In this document: piece by piece, positions 46,715 to 55,854 of the stretch | How positions within the stretch are numbered: the stretch's first letter is position 1 | Layout: each line of letters starts with the position of its first letter | Assembly (NCBI GenBank): GCA_036346405.1 | Contig: CM070548.1 | Coordinates: 64,132,877-64,196,876 of the forward strand | Origin: Phyllostachys edulis | Lineage: Eukaryota > Streptophyta > Magnoliopsida > Poales > Poaceae | Reading direction: 5' to 3' | DNA: 64,000 nt | Translations under genes and position numbers: made by a program | The notes under the pieces: model-generated | Told to the model about the DNA's origin: nothing | Database searches by the model: none | What the model saw: the letters and a program-made list of their open reading frames with translations, nothing else

Positions 46715-47170
46715 GACTAATTAACTTCATTCCAATCAACCTTTTTTTCGGTTCCAAAAAGGCGTACATGCATTGTAGGTGTTTTCGGTTTTGTTGATTC
46801 ATGCATGCTGTCATTTCTAATGCATGTAACCAAACCCAGCATGTCATGTAATCCACAATTAAATTGTGAAATATTTCAAATTTCGTACTCTTTGCCCAAA
46901 GGAATCGGTTATGTGAACAATATAATTCGGACCACAACGCGCATGACAACCTTAAACCCAAATATATATTTTTATTTCGCTTCGAAGGGGGCTGTTTGTG
47001 TTATTGTGTCGTTGAACTTGCATTCTCTCTACTTCATATTTTGTTATCTTCTCCAATTTTGGATTCCGAACTATGCGGATACTTAAAGATATTACCAAAA
47101 AATTTCCTGAAACCCACTAAATTTGTAAGCTGACTTCTATACATAAAAAAAAAAATTAAATACAGGGTCC

Positions 47171-47316
47171 TATCACGAATTGAACTGGCGACATGCCCCT
47201 TGTCGCTATTTCAAATGGCGACAGGACCGTATCAGCAATGTTCCAATTGGCGATAAGGCTACTGTTGCCAATTATAATGGCGACAGAGAAATTTTGTCAT
47301 TTCAAATGGCGACAGT
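47171..47316. repeat. palindromic subterminal modules, right end
   Basis: About five copies of the motif also seen at 7243-7438: about 47171-47193, 47201-47223, 47231-47256, 47262-47287 and 47294-47316 (for example TGTCGCTATT, TCAAATGGCGACA). Spacing is tighter than at the left end. Confidence 0.75.
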
Positions 47317-47350
47317 AGCCTAAATTTGAAAAAAAAATGACTATTTATTT

Positions 47351-47811
47351 CTGTATTTTTTTTATGAAATTAATATTATTTTTAAAAAAAATTCCACGTG
47401 AGAAGGCGAAGGTGTTGGGAGGAAGAGGAAGGGAGCGTGGGTTGTGCCTATGTGGACTAAGATGGGCCAGAAAATCTTGCATTTTATAAGCCCACAACTA
47501 GTTGATAGAGGCCTAAGGCCGACATGTACACATGACACTTTGCAGATGCCACACACACTAGTCGATTTGAGCGAGCAAGAGCGGGCGAGACCACCGGCCG
47601 GCGAAGGGTGTGCCATGTCTGGCGGCTGCAGTGCACGCCAGGGAGGTGCTCGTGCCATGATAGGTGCGCATCAAGGAGGCGTCCACTGCCATGGCAGTTG
47701 AAGTACCTGACCAAGGAGGGGGCCGCATGGCGAGGCCAATTCAGCGAGGTGCATGGCTAAAGATCTATTTATATTGCAAGGTAAGTTTGGGAAAAATTAC
47801 ATTGAACTTCT
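47351..47811. other. unassigned sequence before the Mutator-like element
   Basis: Mixed AT-rich start and a GC-richer middle (about 47540-47740) with open frames on both strands. None has recognisable homology and I call no gene. The last 60 bp resemble sequence just right of the Mutator-like element (CTATTTATATTGCA, about 51223-51236). Confidence 0.4.
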
Positions 47812-47936
47812 ATTCATATAGGCGGCATATCCTGTGAACATACACTCATTTGTAGACATATGCACATAGGCAATCTCAACCGTTCTCAAGCAAATCGGTG
47901 GCCAAGATCCCCCCACCTCCCACTTATGTGTAATTT

Positions 47937-48500
47937 GTGAAAACCCCCCACGCGGCCCCTTCTTTCTCTTGTTTCGCCCCCCGCGCCGCGCTCACCTCCT
48001 CCAGAGTCCAACCCGAGCGCGCATTCCACCATGCCACCGCCGGCCCCCCTCTACACGCGCCCTTTCGCGTCATTCTTGACCCTCTCTATCTGGCTCCTTC
48101 TCGGCGCGCCCTAGGTCGGTGACTCGAGCCGCCCTAGCCATGCGCCGCCCACCTTTCGGCTCTCCACCATCCTAGGGTTCGGCGCCGTCCTCCTGCGTCG
48201 GCCCCCATACTCGTCTCGACGCCGGCCCCCCTCCAGGCGGCCCCTTCTCGGCGCCGCCCCCTGCTCGGCGACTCGGCGCTGCCCCCCTTCTCGGCGACTC
48301 TCCACCAGGTACGCCTCCCTTCCAGCCGTCGCCTCCCCTTCCAGTCGCCGCCTCCCTTCCAACCGCCGCCTTCCCCTCCAGCTGCTGTCTCCCCCTCTAG
48401 TGAGTTGCCTCCGTATGCTGTCTCCCCCTCCAGTGAGTCCCCTCCAGCCACCGCCTCCCTTCCAACTGCCGCCTCCCCATACAGAAGAAGTAAGTGCAAC
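47937..48500. other. GC-rich gene-like segment inside the Mutator-like element, left
   Basis: Pro-, Ser- and Arg-rich open frames exist on both strands (47937-48122 plus; 48134-48521 minus). Short tandem CCGCCTCCC/CCAGCCGCCGCCTCC repeats fill 48310-48480. A possible donor GAAGTAAGT is at 48485-48493. I cannot identify a parent gene. Confidence 0.4.
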
Positions 48501-50300
48501 TACATCCCTTGAATTCCCCAAGTTTACACGAGTTTATGTTGTTGTTCGAATAGAGAGTCAAGGTTGTTGTTACCTGTGTAATCATGCACACAGCAAAGCG
48601 TAGCATCGGGAGTTGCGATGAATGATGAGTACAAGCGAAGTTCATCGAATCAAGTCCAAGAAAGCGCAACGTTTCATAACTTACAAGATGGATAACCGAG
48701 ATAGTGCAAAGATAAGGAGCAAGATCTTTGTCTGTGGCGAAGTTCATCGAACTGAAGTCCAAGATGCTGGAACGAAAGATAAGTCAGTCTTGATGTGTTC
48801 AAAGATAAAGCACGCTAGGCATATGACCATGCCTTTCACGATTATCAGAATATGGACTTTCCTATTGTGGATTTTGTGTGTCACTATAAATTTGGTGGTG
48901 TGAGACTGCTTGATGAATTTGTGGGTTTGTTGCTGTGTAAAAAGATCTTCATGGCTCCCCTCTGGAAAACCATGAAGATTGGTTCTATCATGTAATTTGT
49001 TGTAATTTTGGTAGCACTACAGCAGCTACTCTTGATGCCAGATTATGTAATTTTGGTTTCAAGAAATTTTGTGTAATACCTCTTGTGCACTAGACTAGGT
49101 AAAATGTAGTGCTTTGTAATGTACTGAAATATTGTCTGAAATGCTATATGAAATGATGTCTGAAGGCTCTCTAAAATGCATAGGGTGTTGTTTGAGTGCT
49201 GTCCGAAATGCTATTCTGATATCATGCTATTCTGATATGAGTGCACATCAAATGTTTGGGGTGTTGTTTGAGTGCTGTCCAAAATGCTTTTGTAATCCTG
49301 ATATTTACTGCACACCGCTACTAAAAAGACTAACCAATTGATATCAGAATAGCATGATTTTGTGATATCAGAATGTCTTTTTTATCATGTACCAATATTT
49401 GGATGTCCCGTAGAGTTGGTTCTTTTTAATCAATACATTAGTGGTTATTATTGTTTCAATCTGCATTATACGAATTAGAGGAAGAAAACTGAGGATCCAA
49501 ATATCACTATCGAAATATCTAAGTGCAGGGGTTGGGGACAGATCCATCAAGTGATGCTGACCTTCAAATGTGTTAGATTCATGGCTTGTCGACATGATAC
49601 TATTGTGATAGCAATGAGATCTTGTTAGCAATGTCAGGTTTTGTAGCAATGTCAAAGTTGAGACAACGAAATACAAATTCTGACAGAAGGAGGTTACAAT
49701 GCTCAGACAACAAAATTCGCCCCAATTAGCGCCAACTTAACCATTCCAGTTCCATGATAAGTTGTTTCATAAAAAACGATACCACTTTACATCAACAAAT
49801 CTATCATCCCTTTCCCCTACACAGTTACATCACAAACCACACTTCTGAGCATAAAAATGCAGCTGGGCATCTTTTTGCATTGAACTTGATACTATACTTA
49901 ATTGAAATGAATGACACTAAACTGAATTAAATTGAGTTAATGCTGGCTTTCCAACCATCAAAAGGGAAAAGCTTTGTTATCTTCCCAAATGCTAGTCTCA
50001 TATTGTTTCCAATGTGAAGCTCTGTTTTTTATATGTAAAAAATGCAATTTCCTTTCAAACTGCCCACTGATGATTTATGTTTCTTGTTACTTGGTCTATT
50101 TCTTGACAAATGGATTTCTCTTCTGCAGCCAGCAACCTGAAGCGAAGTGATCTCAGCGAAGCGACAAGTTTTGATTTAATACACCTTTGATCCATAATAA
50201 CTCAATGCTTTGATGTAATATATGGACTCAGATTTCTGGAATCTGGAATGTTGGAATCATGGACATGAACTTAACTAGATACAACAACCATATACAAGAA
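48501..50300. other. AT-rich middle of the Mutator-like element
   Basis: No supported gene. Direct repeats are visible: GCGAAGTTCATCGAA/AAGTCCAAGA at about 48639 and 48737; GGTGTTGTTTGAGTGCTGTCC at about 49183 and 49260. The open frames at 48622-48903 and 49132-49341 lie over these repeats and lack recognisable domains. Confidence 0.4.
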
Positions 50301-50305
50301 CCTGA

Positions 50306-50600
50306 TTCTTTTTTTTTTTGAAAAGGGGGAAACCCTGCTTTTGATTGAAAGCATATAAACGGTTCTTACAAAAGAAGTTACACAGAGCAGAACTGGGGAC
50401 TCCAGTTTGCTAATCATGCACAGCAAAACAACATCTAAACTTCCAACAAGACTTAGTCCAGCTGCTACACCAACAGACCAACAAAACTGGGAGCTCCAGT
50501 TGACAAAACAAGCACAGCTGAGCAACCGCTAAACTACCAGCAAGACTAAGTCCAGCTGCTACACCAACAGAACCAACATCAAACTCAGAAAAGGCTAAGT
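50306..50600 (-). mobile_element. LINE 3'-end fragment with internal duplication
   Basis: The plus strand begins with a T-run followed by GAAAAGGGGGAAACCCTGCTTTTGATTGAAAG. This is the reverse complement of a typical grass LINE 3' end with an A-tail. A near-tandem repeat of about 115 bp (CCAACAAGACTTAGTCCAGC at about 50440 and CCAGCAAGACTAAGTCCAGC at about 50538) follows. No coding part is present. Confidence 0.5.
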
Positions 50601-51206
50601 TTTATACTTAACAGTAGGGCTAACTATCCTATACCTGATTCGTTGCGAGCAGATCACCGATGCGGATGACGGGACGACGACACGCGGTGAGGAAAACGGC
50701 GAGGCGGTCTCGTGGTCGAGGTCGGCTGGGACAGTGGTGGTGGGGTCGAGGTAGCGAGATTCGGCGGGGTTGGGGTCCGGGGCATGGGGTCCAACGGCGA
50801 CGGCCTCGAGGACGCCCGGATCCGGCGAGGGGCAGGGCCGAGGAGGGGATCGTAGCGGTGGCGACCTCAAGTACGCCCAGATCCAGCGAGTGGTAGGGTA
50901 GGGTCGTCAGAGAGGCGGAGCGTGGTCGTCGGGGCGAGTGGCGGGTAGGGGCGTCGGAGCGGCTGTGCGGTGGAGGGGCGGCAGAGCTTGGTGGAGGGGT
51001 GGTGGAGCGTCGGGGCGAGGGGTGGCGGAGATGGATGTAGTTTTCTGTCCATCGCACGGGGGCAAAACGCAAAAGAAAGGCAAGTGGGATGGGGGAGCCG
51101 CCCGCATGCATCTGGTCCGTTGATTGTGGATCGGATGATCCATATCCCTTATGTGCATATGTTCATAGATTAGTGCTTGTGCACATGATACGTCGCCATT
51201 CATATA

Positions 51207-52125
51207 GGGTCTAATATGAACTATTTATATTGCACTTATGCCTAATTTCAAACATATTTGTATTGAACTTATAGTATGAATCTATTGTACAAAACATTGG
51301 ACTCATACTTGTAGCGTGCACATCAATGACAATTTTCTAGCTCCACCACTGATAGGTAGCATGTTATTTGGTGCTACTGCAGCTCGCTTGTGCGCCGTTT
51401 TTAAGTTCCATCGTGTAACTGAACTATATATGTTCCGTCGCCTGTGAATGGAATCCACATGTAGTGCAGACAAGCCTACTATGAAAAATAACCTATGTCG
51501 TGAGAATGAGATGTAATCTCGTGTGCTTATTTGCGGAGTCCTTGGCTTAATTGGTATGGTTTTTTATTTGTAATAGCAAAAGTAACTTTCACTCGTATGA
51601 AATTGCAAAAATGACATTGTGACAAGTTAGGAAAGCTACGTAACACACGCTCCCAGTCCGTGGAAGCCAAGTACCACGCTTTTGGTCTACGAAACCCACG
51701 TATCATGGAAGAAACCTACTACAGACTGGAACCACGACACGACTCAGATCGTTATTGCTTTTTCACTATTCAGGCATTGCTGCCACAGTGCCCGCTCGAC
51801 ATGATGTGGACTGAACCGCAACACAGTAAAAAAAAGAAGCACTGTTGCTATAGTGCCTTCGTCCGAACATGATGCAGACTGAAACTGCAATATGATTCCC
51901 TGTTGTGCTCTAATCTTTCTTCAGTGGTACCAGACCAAAGCAGTCCCGCGGTACCATTTTTACAATTGCATGCAAATGGGTCTACTTTTGCTGTTAGGAA
52001 TTAAAAATTGCCAAATCAGCCGAAAACTTTGGGTTGTTCCCTTCGCCTGTTGACAGATCGGGTTGGTGCGTCACTCAGTAATTAACAATGAGAGTAAACA
52101 AAGAGTGGTCAGCTAGGACGTGCAG
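51207..52125. other. intergenic sequence upstream of tRNA-Lys
   Basis: No supported gene. TCTAGCTCCACCACTG (about 51336-51351) is a phrase common at worn-out repeat ends. The short frame 51660-51872 has no recognisable features. Confidence 0.5.
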
Positions 52126-52198
52126 GCCGTCTTAGCTCAGCTGGTAGAGCGCATGGCTTTTAACCATGTGGTCGTGGGTTCGATTCCCACAGACGGCG
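52126..52198 (+). tRNA. tRNA-Lys (anticodon UUU)
   Basis: The 73-base cloverleaf is complete. The acceptor stem GCCGTCT pairs with AGACGGC and the discriminator base is G. The anticodon stem CATGG/CCATG encloses the loop CTTTTAA, so the anticodon is TTT (52159-52161), reading AAA/AAG as lysine. There is no intron. The internal RNA polymerase III promoter is intact: A box TAGCTCAGCTGG (52133-52144) and B box GGTTCGATTCC (52177-52187). A T-run about 40 bp downstream (52236-52243) can terminate transcription. CCA is not encoded, as expected for a nuclear gene. It is the one gene in the window with no visible defect. Confidence 0.97.
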
Positions 52199-52235
52199 AC
52201 GATTCGGCGTCGCCAATTGTTGTGTGTATCTAGCT

Positions 52236-52243
52236 TTTTTTTC
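52236..52243 (+). terminator. RNA polymerase III T-run after tRNA-Lys
   Basis: A run of eight T in the sense strand, 38 bp past the tRNA 3' end, with no earlier run of four or more T. Inferred terminator. Confidence 0.6.
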
Positions 52244-52278
52244 TTCTTTTGTGCGTTTGATTCTTTCATGAAACGATA

Positions 52279-52527
52279 CTCCACCGGTCACGAAAAGAAT
52301 ATCGTTTTGGACATCGATATGATTTACAAAAATATAAATTTCACTATTAATTTATATTGTAATAGATTTATAGAACATAATAAAATTATACTAGTATGAA
52401 GGTTCTTTTCAAGATAAATCTATATATATAATTTTTGTGTATTCAATCTAAATATTAAAAAAGATATCGATAGCTCAAATTTACCTACACATACCATAAA
52501 ACAATATTCTTTTATGGCTTGAGGGAG
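52279..52527. mobile_element. Stowaway-like MITE (Tc1/Mariner type)
   Basis: 249 bp, AT-rich, flanked by TA on both sides (52277-52278 and 52528-52529). The ends are inverted: CTCCACCGGTCACGAAAAGAAT on the left and, inverted, CTCCCTCAAGCCATAAAAGAAT on the right. This matches the CTCCCTCCGTC-type ends of grass Stowaway elements. It has no coding capacity; the 52166-52399 frame is fortuitous. Confidence 0.7.
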
Positions 52528-52899
52528 TAGTCTGCTAAACCGTGTGTTGTTTTCTCCCTAAAGAAATGGACAACTTGGCACATCTTTCTTGCTCTTCCAA
52601 CAAACACCCCTTTAGTTTTTTTTTAGATAATTGCACTGTAGCTCCCTCAATTTGTGAGGTAGTACCACTATACTCTCTAAACTTGCGTTTTGCTTTCTAA
52701 GCCTCTTAAACTTGTTCATGTTTGCACCACAGGTCCTTTCATCCGTTAATTGACGGAATATGCTAACTTGTGTAGTAAATTGCATTGTAACTCACTAAAC
52801 TTGTGATGTTGTATCACTTTACCTCCTAATCTTGCATTTTACTTTCTCGGTCCCTAAACTTGTCTCCGTTTGCACCGCATGTTCTTTCCTCCGTTTGCT

Positions 52900-53460
52900 A
52901 GAGCTGACGCATGTCATCGCAGAGGTGGCGTCTGTGGCTGTCCCTCCATTAAACCTCGATGACACACATGGACCGCGCCGGCTGCGTCAAACCCGCCGCC
53001 CCACCACGTGGTCATATGTGGAGGCGACGTCGTTGATGCGTGCACGATCTACTTCCTCTCCACCCACGCCGCCTCCCCACCGTCCCGACCCTCGTCTAGA
53101 AGTCCTTCCCCGCCTGCACCACCTCCGGCAAGGCGGGCGGCTTCCTCGCCCTTCTCCACGACCCTGGGGAGAAGATGGGCAGCAATGTCACGGGCGAAGA
53201 TGCACAGCAGCGGCGCTGGGTGACGGTGAGGCAGAGACGGATGGTGGTAGCGGCAGTCCGGTGAGGGTGAAGGGAGCATGTGGTAGAACGCGGCGGCGCG
53301 AAGCTAGAGAGGTGGATAAAGAGGGACAAGGTTCACAAGTGGTGGTGAATTTGGACGATGAAGACTTACGGACGGTGTGGAGGAACACACTCACAATCTC
53401 CACGGTGACTGCGGTTCGGCTTCGATCGAACATGGAAGAACACATGTGAGGTCCGGGAAC
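52900..53460. other. GC-rich segment with open frames on both strands
   Basis: The longest frame (52832-53449 plus) begins inside the inverted repeat and is rich in Arg, Pro and Gly. Overlapping minus frames (53188-53592) are of similar quality. Neither shows a domain I recognise. It may be a captured gene piece. Confidence 0.3.
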
Positions 53461-53597
53461 ACAGTGTGACACGGTCAATCCTGGTAGAGACCCGTCGGAA
53501 TGGCAGCAATGACGGAGCGCGGTAGGAGGAATGGTGAGGAAGAAGGCAGTTTTGGCCATATCATCGTCCATGTCGGCTACAAAGGACACCAAGTCAA

Positions 53598-54360
53598 CAC
53601 TACTACAAAACAGGCTATAGTAGATGCCCCATCACAAACGGTTTTTATGGAACCGTCTGTGTTGGGTCTGTCGGGATGAGGCATCGGCTCTGCCGGTTTA
53701 TCACAGACGGTTTTGTTAATAACCGTCTGTGATAGGCATCTATCACGGACGGTTTGTGAATAGAACCGTCAGGATATATCACGACGGTTCTATTCACAAA
53801 CCGTCTGTGATAATCTCCAGAATCACATTCACAAACCGTCTGTGATTAGTTGGATTATCACAGACGGTTTTCATTAGAAACCGTCTCTTAATTACCACAG
53901 ACGGTTTGTAATTAGAACTATCTGTGATTAGTTGGATTATCACAGACGGTTCTTATTAGGAACCGTCTGTGATAATTACACAGACGGTTCTAATTAGAAA
54001 CCATCTGTGAAGGTATAGTATCACAGACGGTTCTATCTAGAAACCGTCTGTGATACGCAGAATATCACAGACGGTTCTATCAACGAACCGTCTGTGATAT
54101 TCTGCGTATCACAGATGGTTCATGGATAGAACCGTCAGTGATATTCTACGTATCACAGACGGTTTCTAGATAGAACCGTCTGTGATACTATGCCTTCACA
54201 GACGGTTTTAACCAAAAAACCGTTTGTGATAGTCCGTATCACAGACGGTTTTGAACCATCTGTGATAACCGTCGTTATCATAGGCGAACAAATCTGAGCG
54301 GTTGGAAACCGTCGTGATGACGATTCGAATCGCTGCGTGATGGCATGATTCGTAGTAGTG
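53598..54360. mobile_element. 763-bp non-autonomous CACTA element
   Basis: Ends CACTACTAC and GTAGTAGTG (9-bp inverted repeats) with the 3-bp target CAA at 53595-53597 and 54361-54363. The inside consists almost entirely of alternating inverted copies of TATCACAGACGGTT and AACCGTCTGTGATA (about a dozen pairs), the subterminal repeat type of grass CACTA families. There is no coding capacity. It must be mobilised in trans, if at all. Confidence 0.93.
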
Positions 54361-55061
54361 CAACCTATTCTATCAACTAACTGAGAATATGACCTTTAGT
54401 TCAAACGGAGACAAGTTTTTTTTTTTTTTTGGGGGGGGGGAAGAAAGTAAAATGCAAGTTTAGGGAGTAAAGCGACTAACGGACGAAAGGGCTTGCGGTG
54501 CAAACGAGGACAAATTTTTTTTTTGGGGGGTAGATAAAATGCAAGTTAAGGGAGTAAAATAGTACAACCTCACAAGGTTAGAGAGCTATAGTGCAGTTTT
54601 CTCTCTTCTTATTTTTGTTGATATTAAGACCACTTTAGTTTACATCGTTACAACTCACAATGTTCTGTAATTTTGCATACATTTTAAAATCTTGCATGCA
54701 GGTTGCAATAAAAGCATAAAACACACGGCTGCAAAACACGTGACACAGAAACCTGTTGAAATATGATCTCGACAGGCAGACTAGTTTGAACCTTCTGCAG
54801 CTGCAAACTGGGAATCGAACCCTCAGTGCAACTGCAAGAACCTAGCGGCACGCCCCTGCTGAAACCTCAATTACCAGAATGTCCATTCACGTTTTCATAC
54901 CAAAGATCCACAGCATCTGCTTCAGCTTCATCAAGCAAGCGGCAAGCCGTTCTTGTCACCTCCACCACAAGTCTGAAAGGCACCACAAGCTCAATCTCAG
55001 GCAGTCAGGCTACGACCTACGAGTCGTACTCGTCGCGCGCAGGCGGCACGACGCTCATGTA

Positions 55062-55690
55062 TCACGCGGGCACCAGCGCGCCGGCGTGCACGCTGAGCTC
55101 GACGATGGAGGGGGGCCTTGCCGTAGTACCTCTTGAACTCGTTGGCGAGCGGCTGGCCGTCAACGGCGGCGGGGTCCCGGACGTGCCAGACGTAGTTCGG
55201 CCGGACCAGGTCATCCACCGTGGCCTCCTGCCACGCGTGCTGGGCTGCTGGCCACCCCGCTGCTGCCTGCTGGTGCTTGGTGGCCTTGCACATCCTCACT
55301 TTGTGTCCCTTGGGCCCGACCTGCACCTCCGGGCAGTACTCGCAGGTGACCACGCCGTACTTGCTCATCAGCCTCGCCGCGCCCGACCGCATGTCCAACC
55401 AGGACGGCAGTGCCCTGGAGTTCAGCTCGCTCACCGTGATCTCCTCTTGTCGGTGCTCGCCGCCATCGCTAGTAGAAGTAGAACTCGTCGGCGTTTCTCG
55501 AGACGGCAATGATGAACAAGCGGAAGGTTCGGGTGACGTTTCTGCCTCCGAGTCGTCTTCTTCGTCCGGCTCAAAATCTGCAATCCTGCCCTCGATGGAG
55601 TATACCGGCCTGGTTCTTCGCTTGGTCGGGTAGCGCTCGACATCGACGCCCGCCTGGCTGTAGAGCTCTAGGATGCCCGTAAATACCCTC
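55062..55690 (-). pseudogene. APO-family protein gene, 3' exon, frameshifted
   Basis: Minus strand. APO (accumulation of photosystem one) proteins are plant organelle RNA-binding proteins with zinc-binding repeats, needed for intron splicing. After a possible acceptor near 55690 the exon reads ILELYSQAGVDVERYP, KRRTRPVYSIEGRIADFEP and an acidic Ser-rich linker. The APO repeat follows: PSWLDMRSGAARLMSKYG, CEYCPEVQVGPKGHKVRMC, QHAWQEAT and NYVWHV. At a run of six G (55110-55115) the frame is lost after KRYYGKAP. The expected continuation (IVELSVHAGALVP) is in the next frame and stops at 55062. Upstream exons are absent or lie beyond the LINE and other elements. Protein symbol not assigned because paralogues cannot be separated. 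Confidence 0.75.
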
Positions 55691-55854
55691 GTGTGAGTAG
55701 CAAACAAAAGTAGCTAAATTAGTGAGAAAATCAGAAAATTATGACTAATTACAAATATTAAAATGAAATAGAATATACCGTAAAACCGCTGGCTTTGACT
55801 AGTAGTAGGAGGCAAGTCCATTCTACGATATTTCATCTGTTGAAAACGATCTAT

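Larger units (their letters stand above)
45815..47350 (+). mobile_element. right part of the GRF zinc-finger transposon
   Basis: Contains a promoter-like TATA (CTTATAAAAGGAGG, about 45857-45870), a second GRF gene and, at 47171-47316, the palindromic repeats that match those at 7243-7438. It continues the host sequence of the tandem array once the element at 35000-45809 is removed. The outer right end is not resolved; 47320-47395 is a run of A/T-rich sequence. Confidence 0.5.
47821..51197. mobile_element. non-autonomous Mutator-like element (Pack-MULE type)
   Basis: Terminal inverted repeats start GGCGGCATATCCTGTGAAC on the left and, inverted, GGCGACGTATCATGTGCAC on the right. They can be followed for about 60 bp (both reach ACATATGCACATA). 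The 9-bp target ATTCATATA is repeated exactly at 47812-47820 and 51198-51206, the size expected for Mutator. No transposase is seen. Inside both ends are GC-rich, low-complexity stretches (47937-48500 and 50640-51110), as in Pack-MULEs that carry gene pieces. The middle is AT-rich. Confidence 0.88.
52628..54617. mobile_element. element with long imperfect terminal inverted repeats and a GC-rich core
   Basis: The left end (TTGCACTGTAGCTCCCTC..., about 52630-52890) and the inverted right end (TGCACTATAGCTCTCTAAC..., about 54617-54395) match over about 220 bp. Each arm holds two tandem versions of the same ~125-bp unit (GCACTGTAGCTCCC..., then GCATTGTAACTCAC...). Between them is a GC-rich stretch (52900-53460) and a CACTA mini-element (53598-54360). 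The shape is Pack-MULE-like, but I could not find a target-site duplication, so the superfamily is uncertain. Confidence 0.5.

Noticed and set aside
48134..48521. Glycine-rich minus-strand protein
   Set aside because: Encoded by short CCGCCTCCC tandem repeats inside the Mutator-like element; overlapping frames look similar.
52832..53449. 205-codon open frame as a host gene
   Set aside because: It starts inside a terminal inverted repeat, is low-complexity, and competes with equally long frames on the other strand.
53598..54360. Dense inverted repeats as a CRISPR or satellite array
   Set aside because: CACTACTAC ends and the CAA duplication identify a CACTA mini-element; repeats alternate in orientation.
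54997..55136. The Arg-rich C-terminus of the APO frame as real protein
   Set aside because: The family sequence continues in the next frame after a G6 run, so this tail is a frameshift product.
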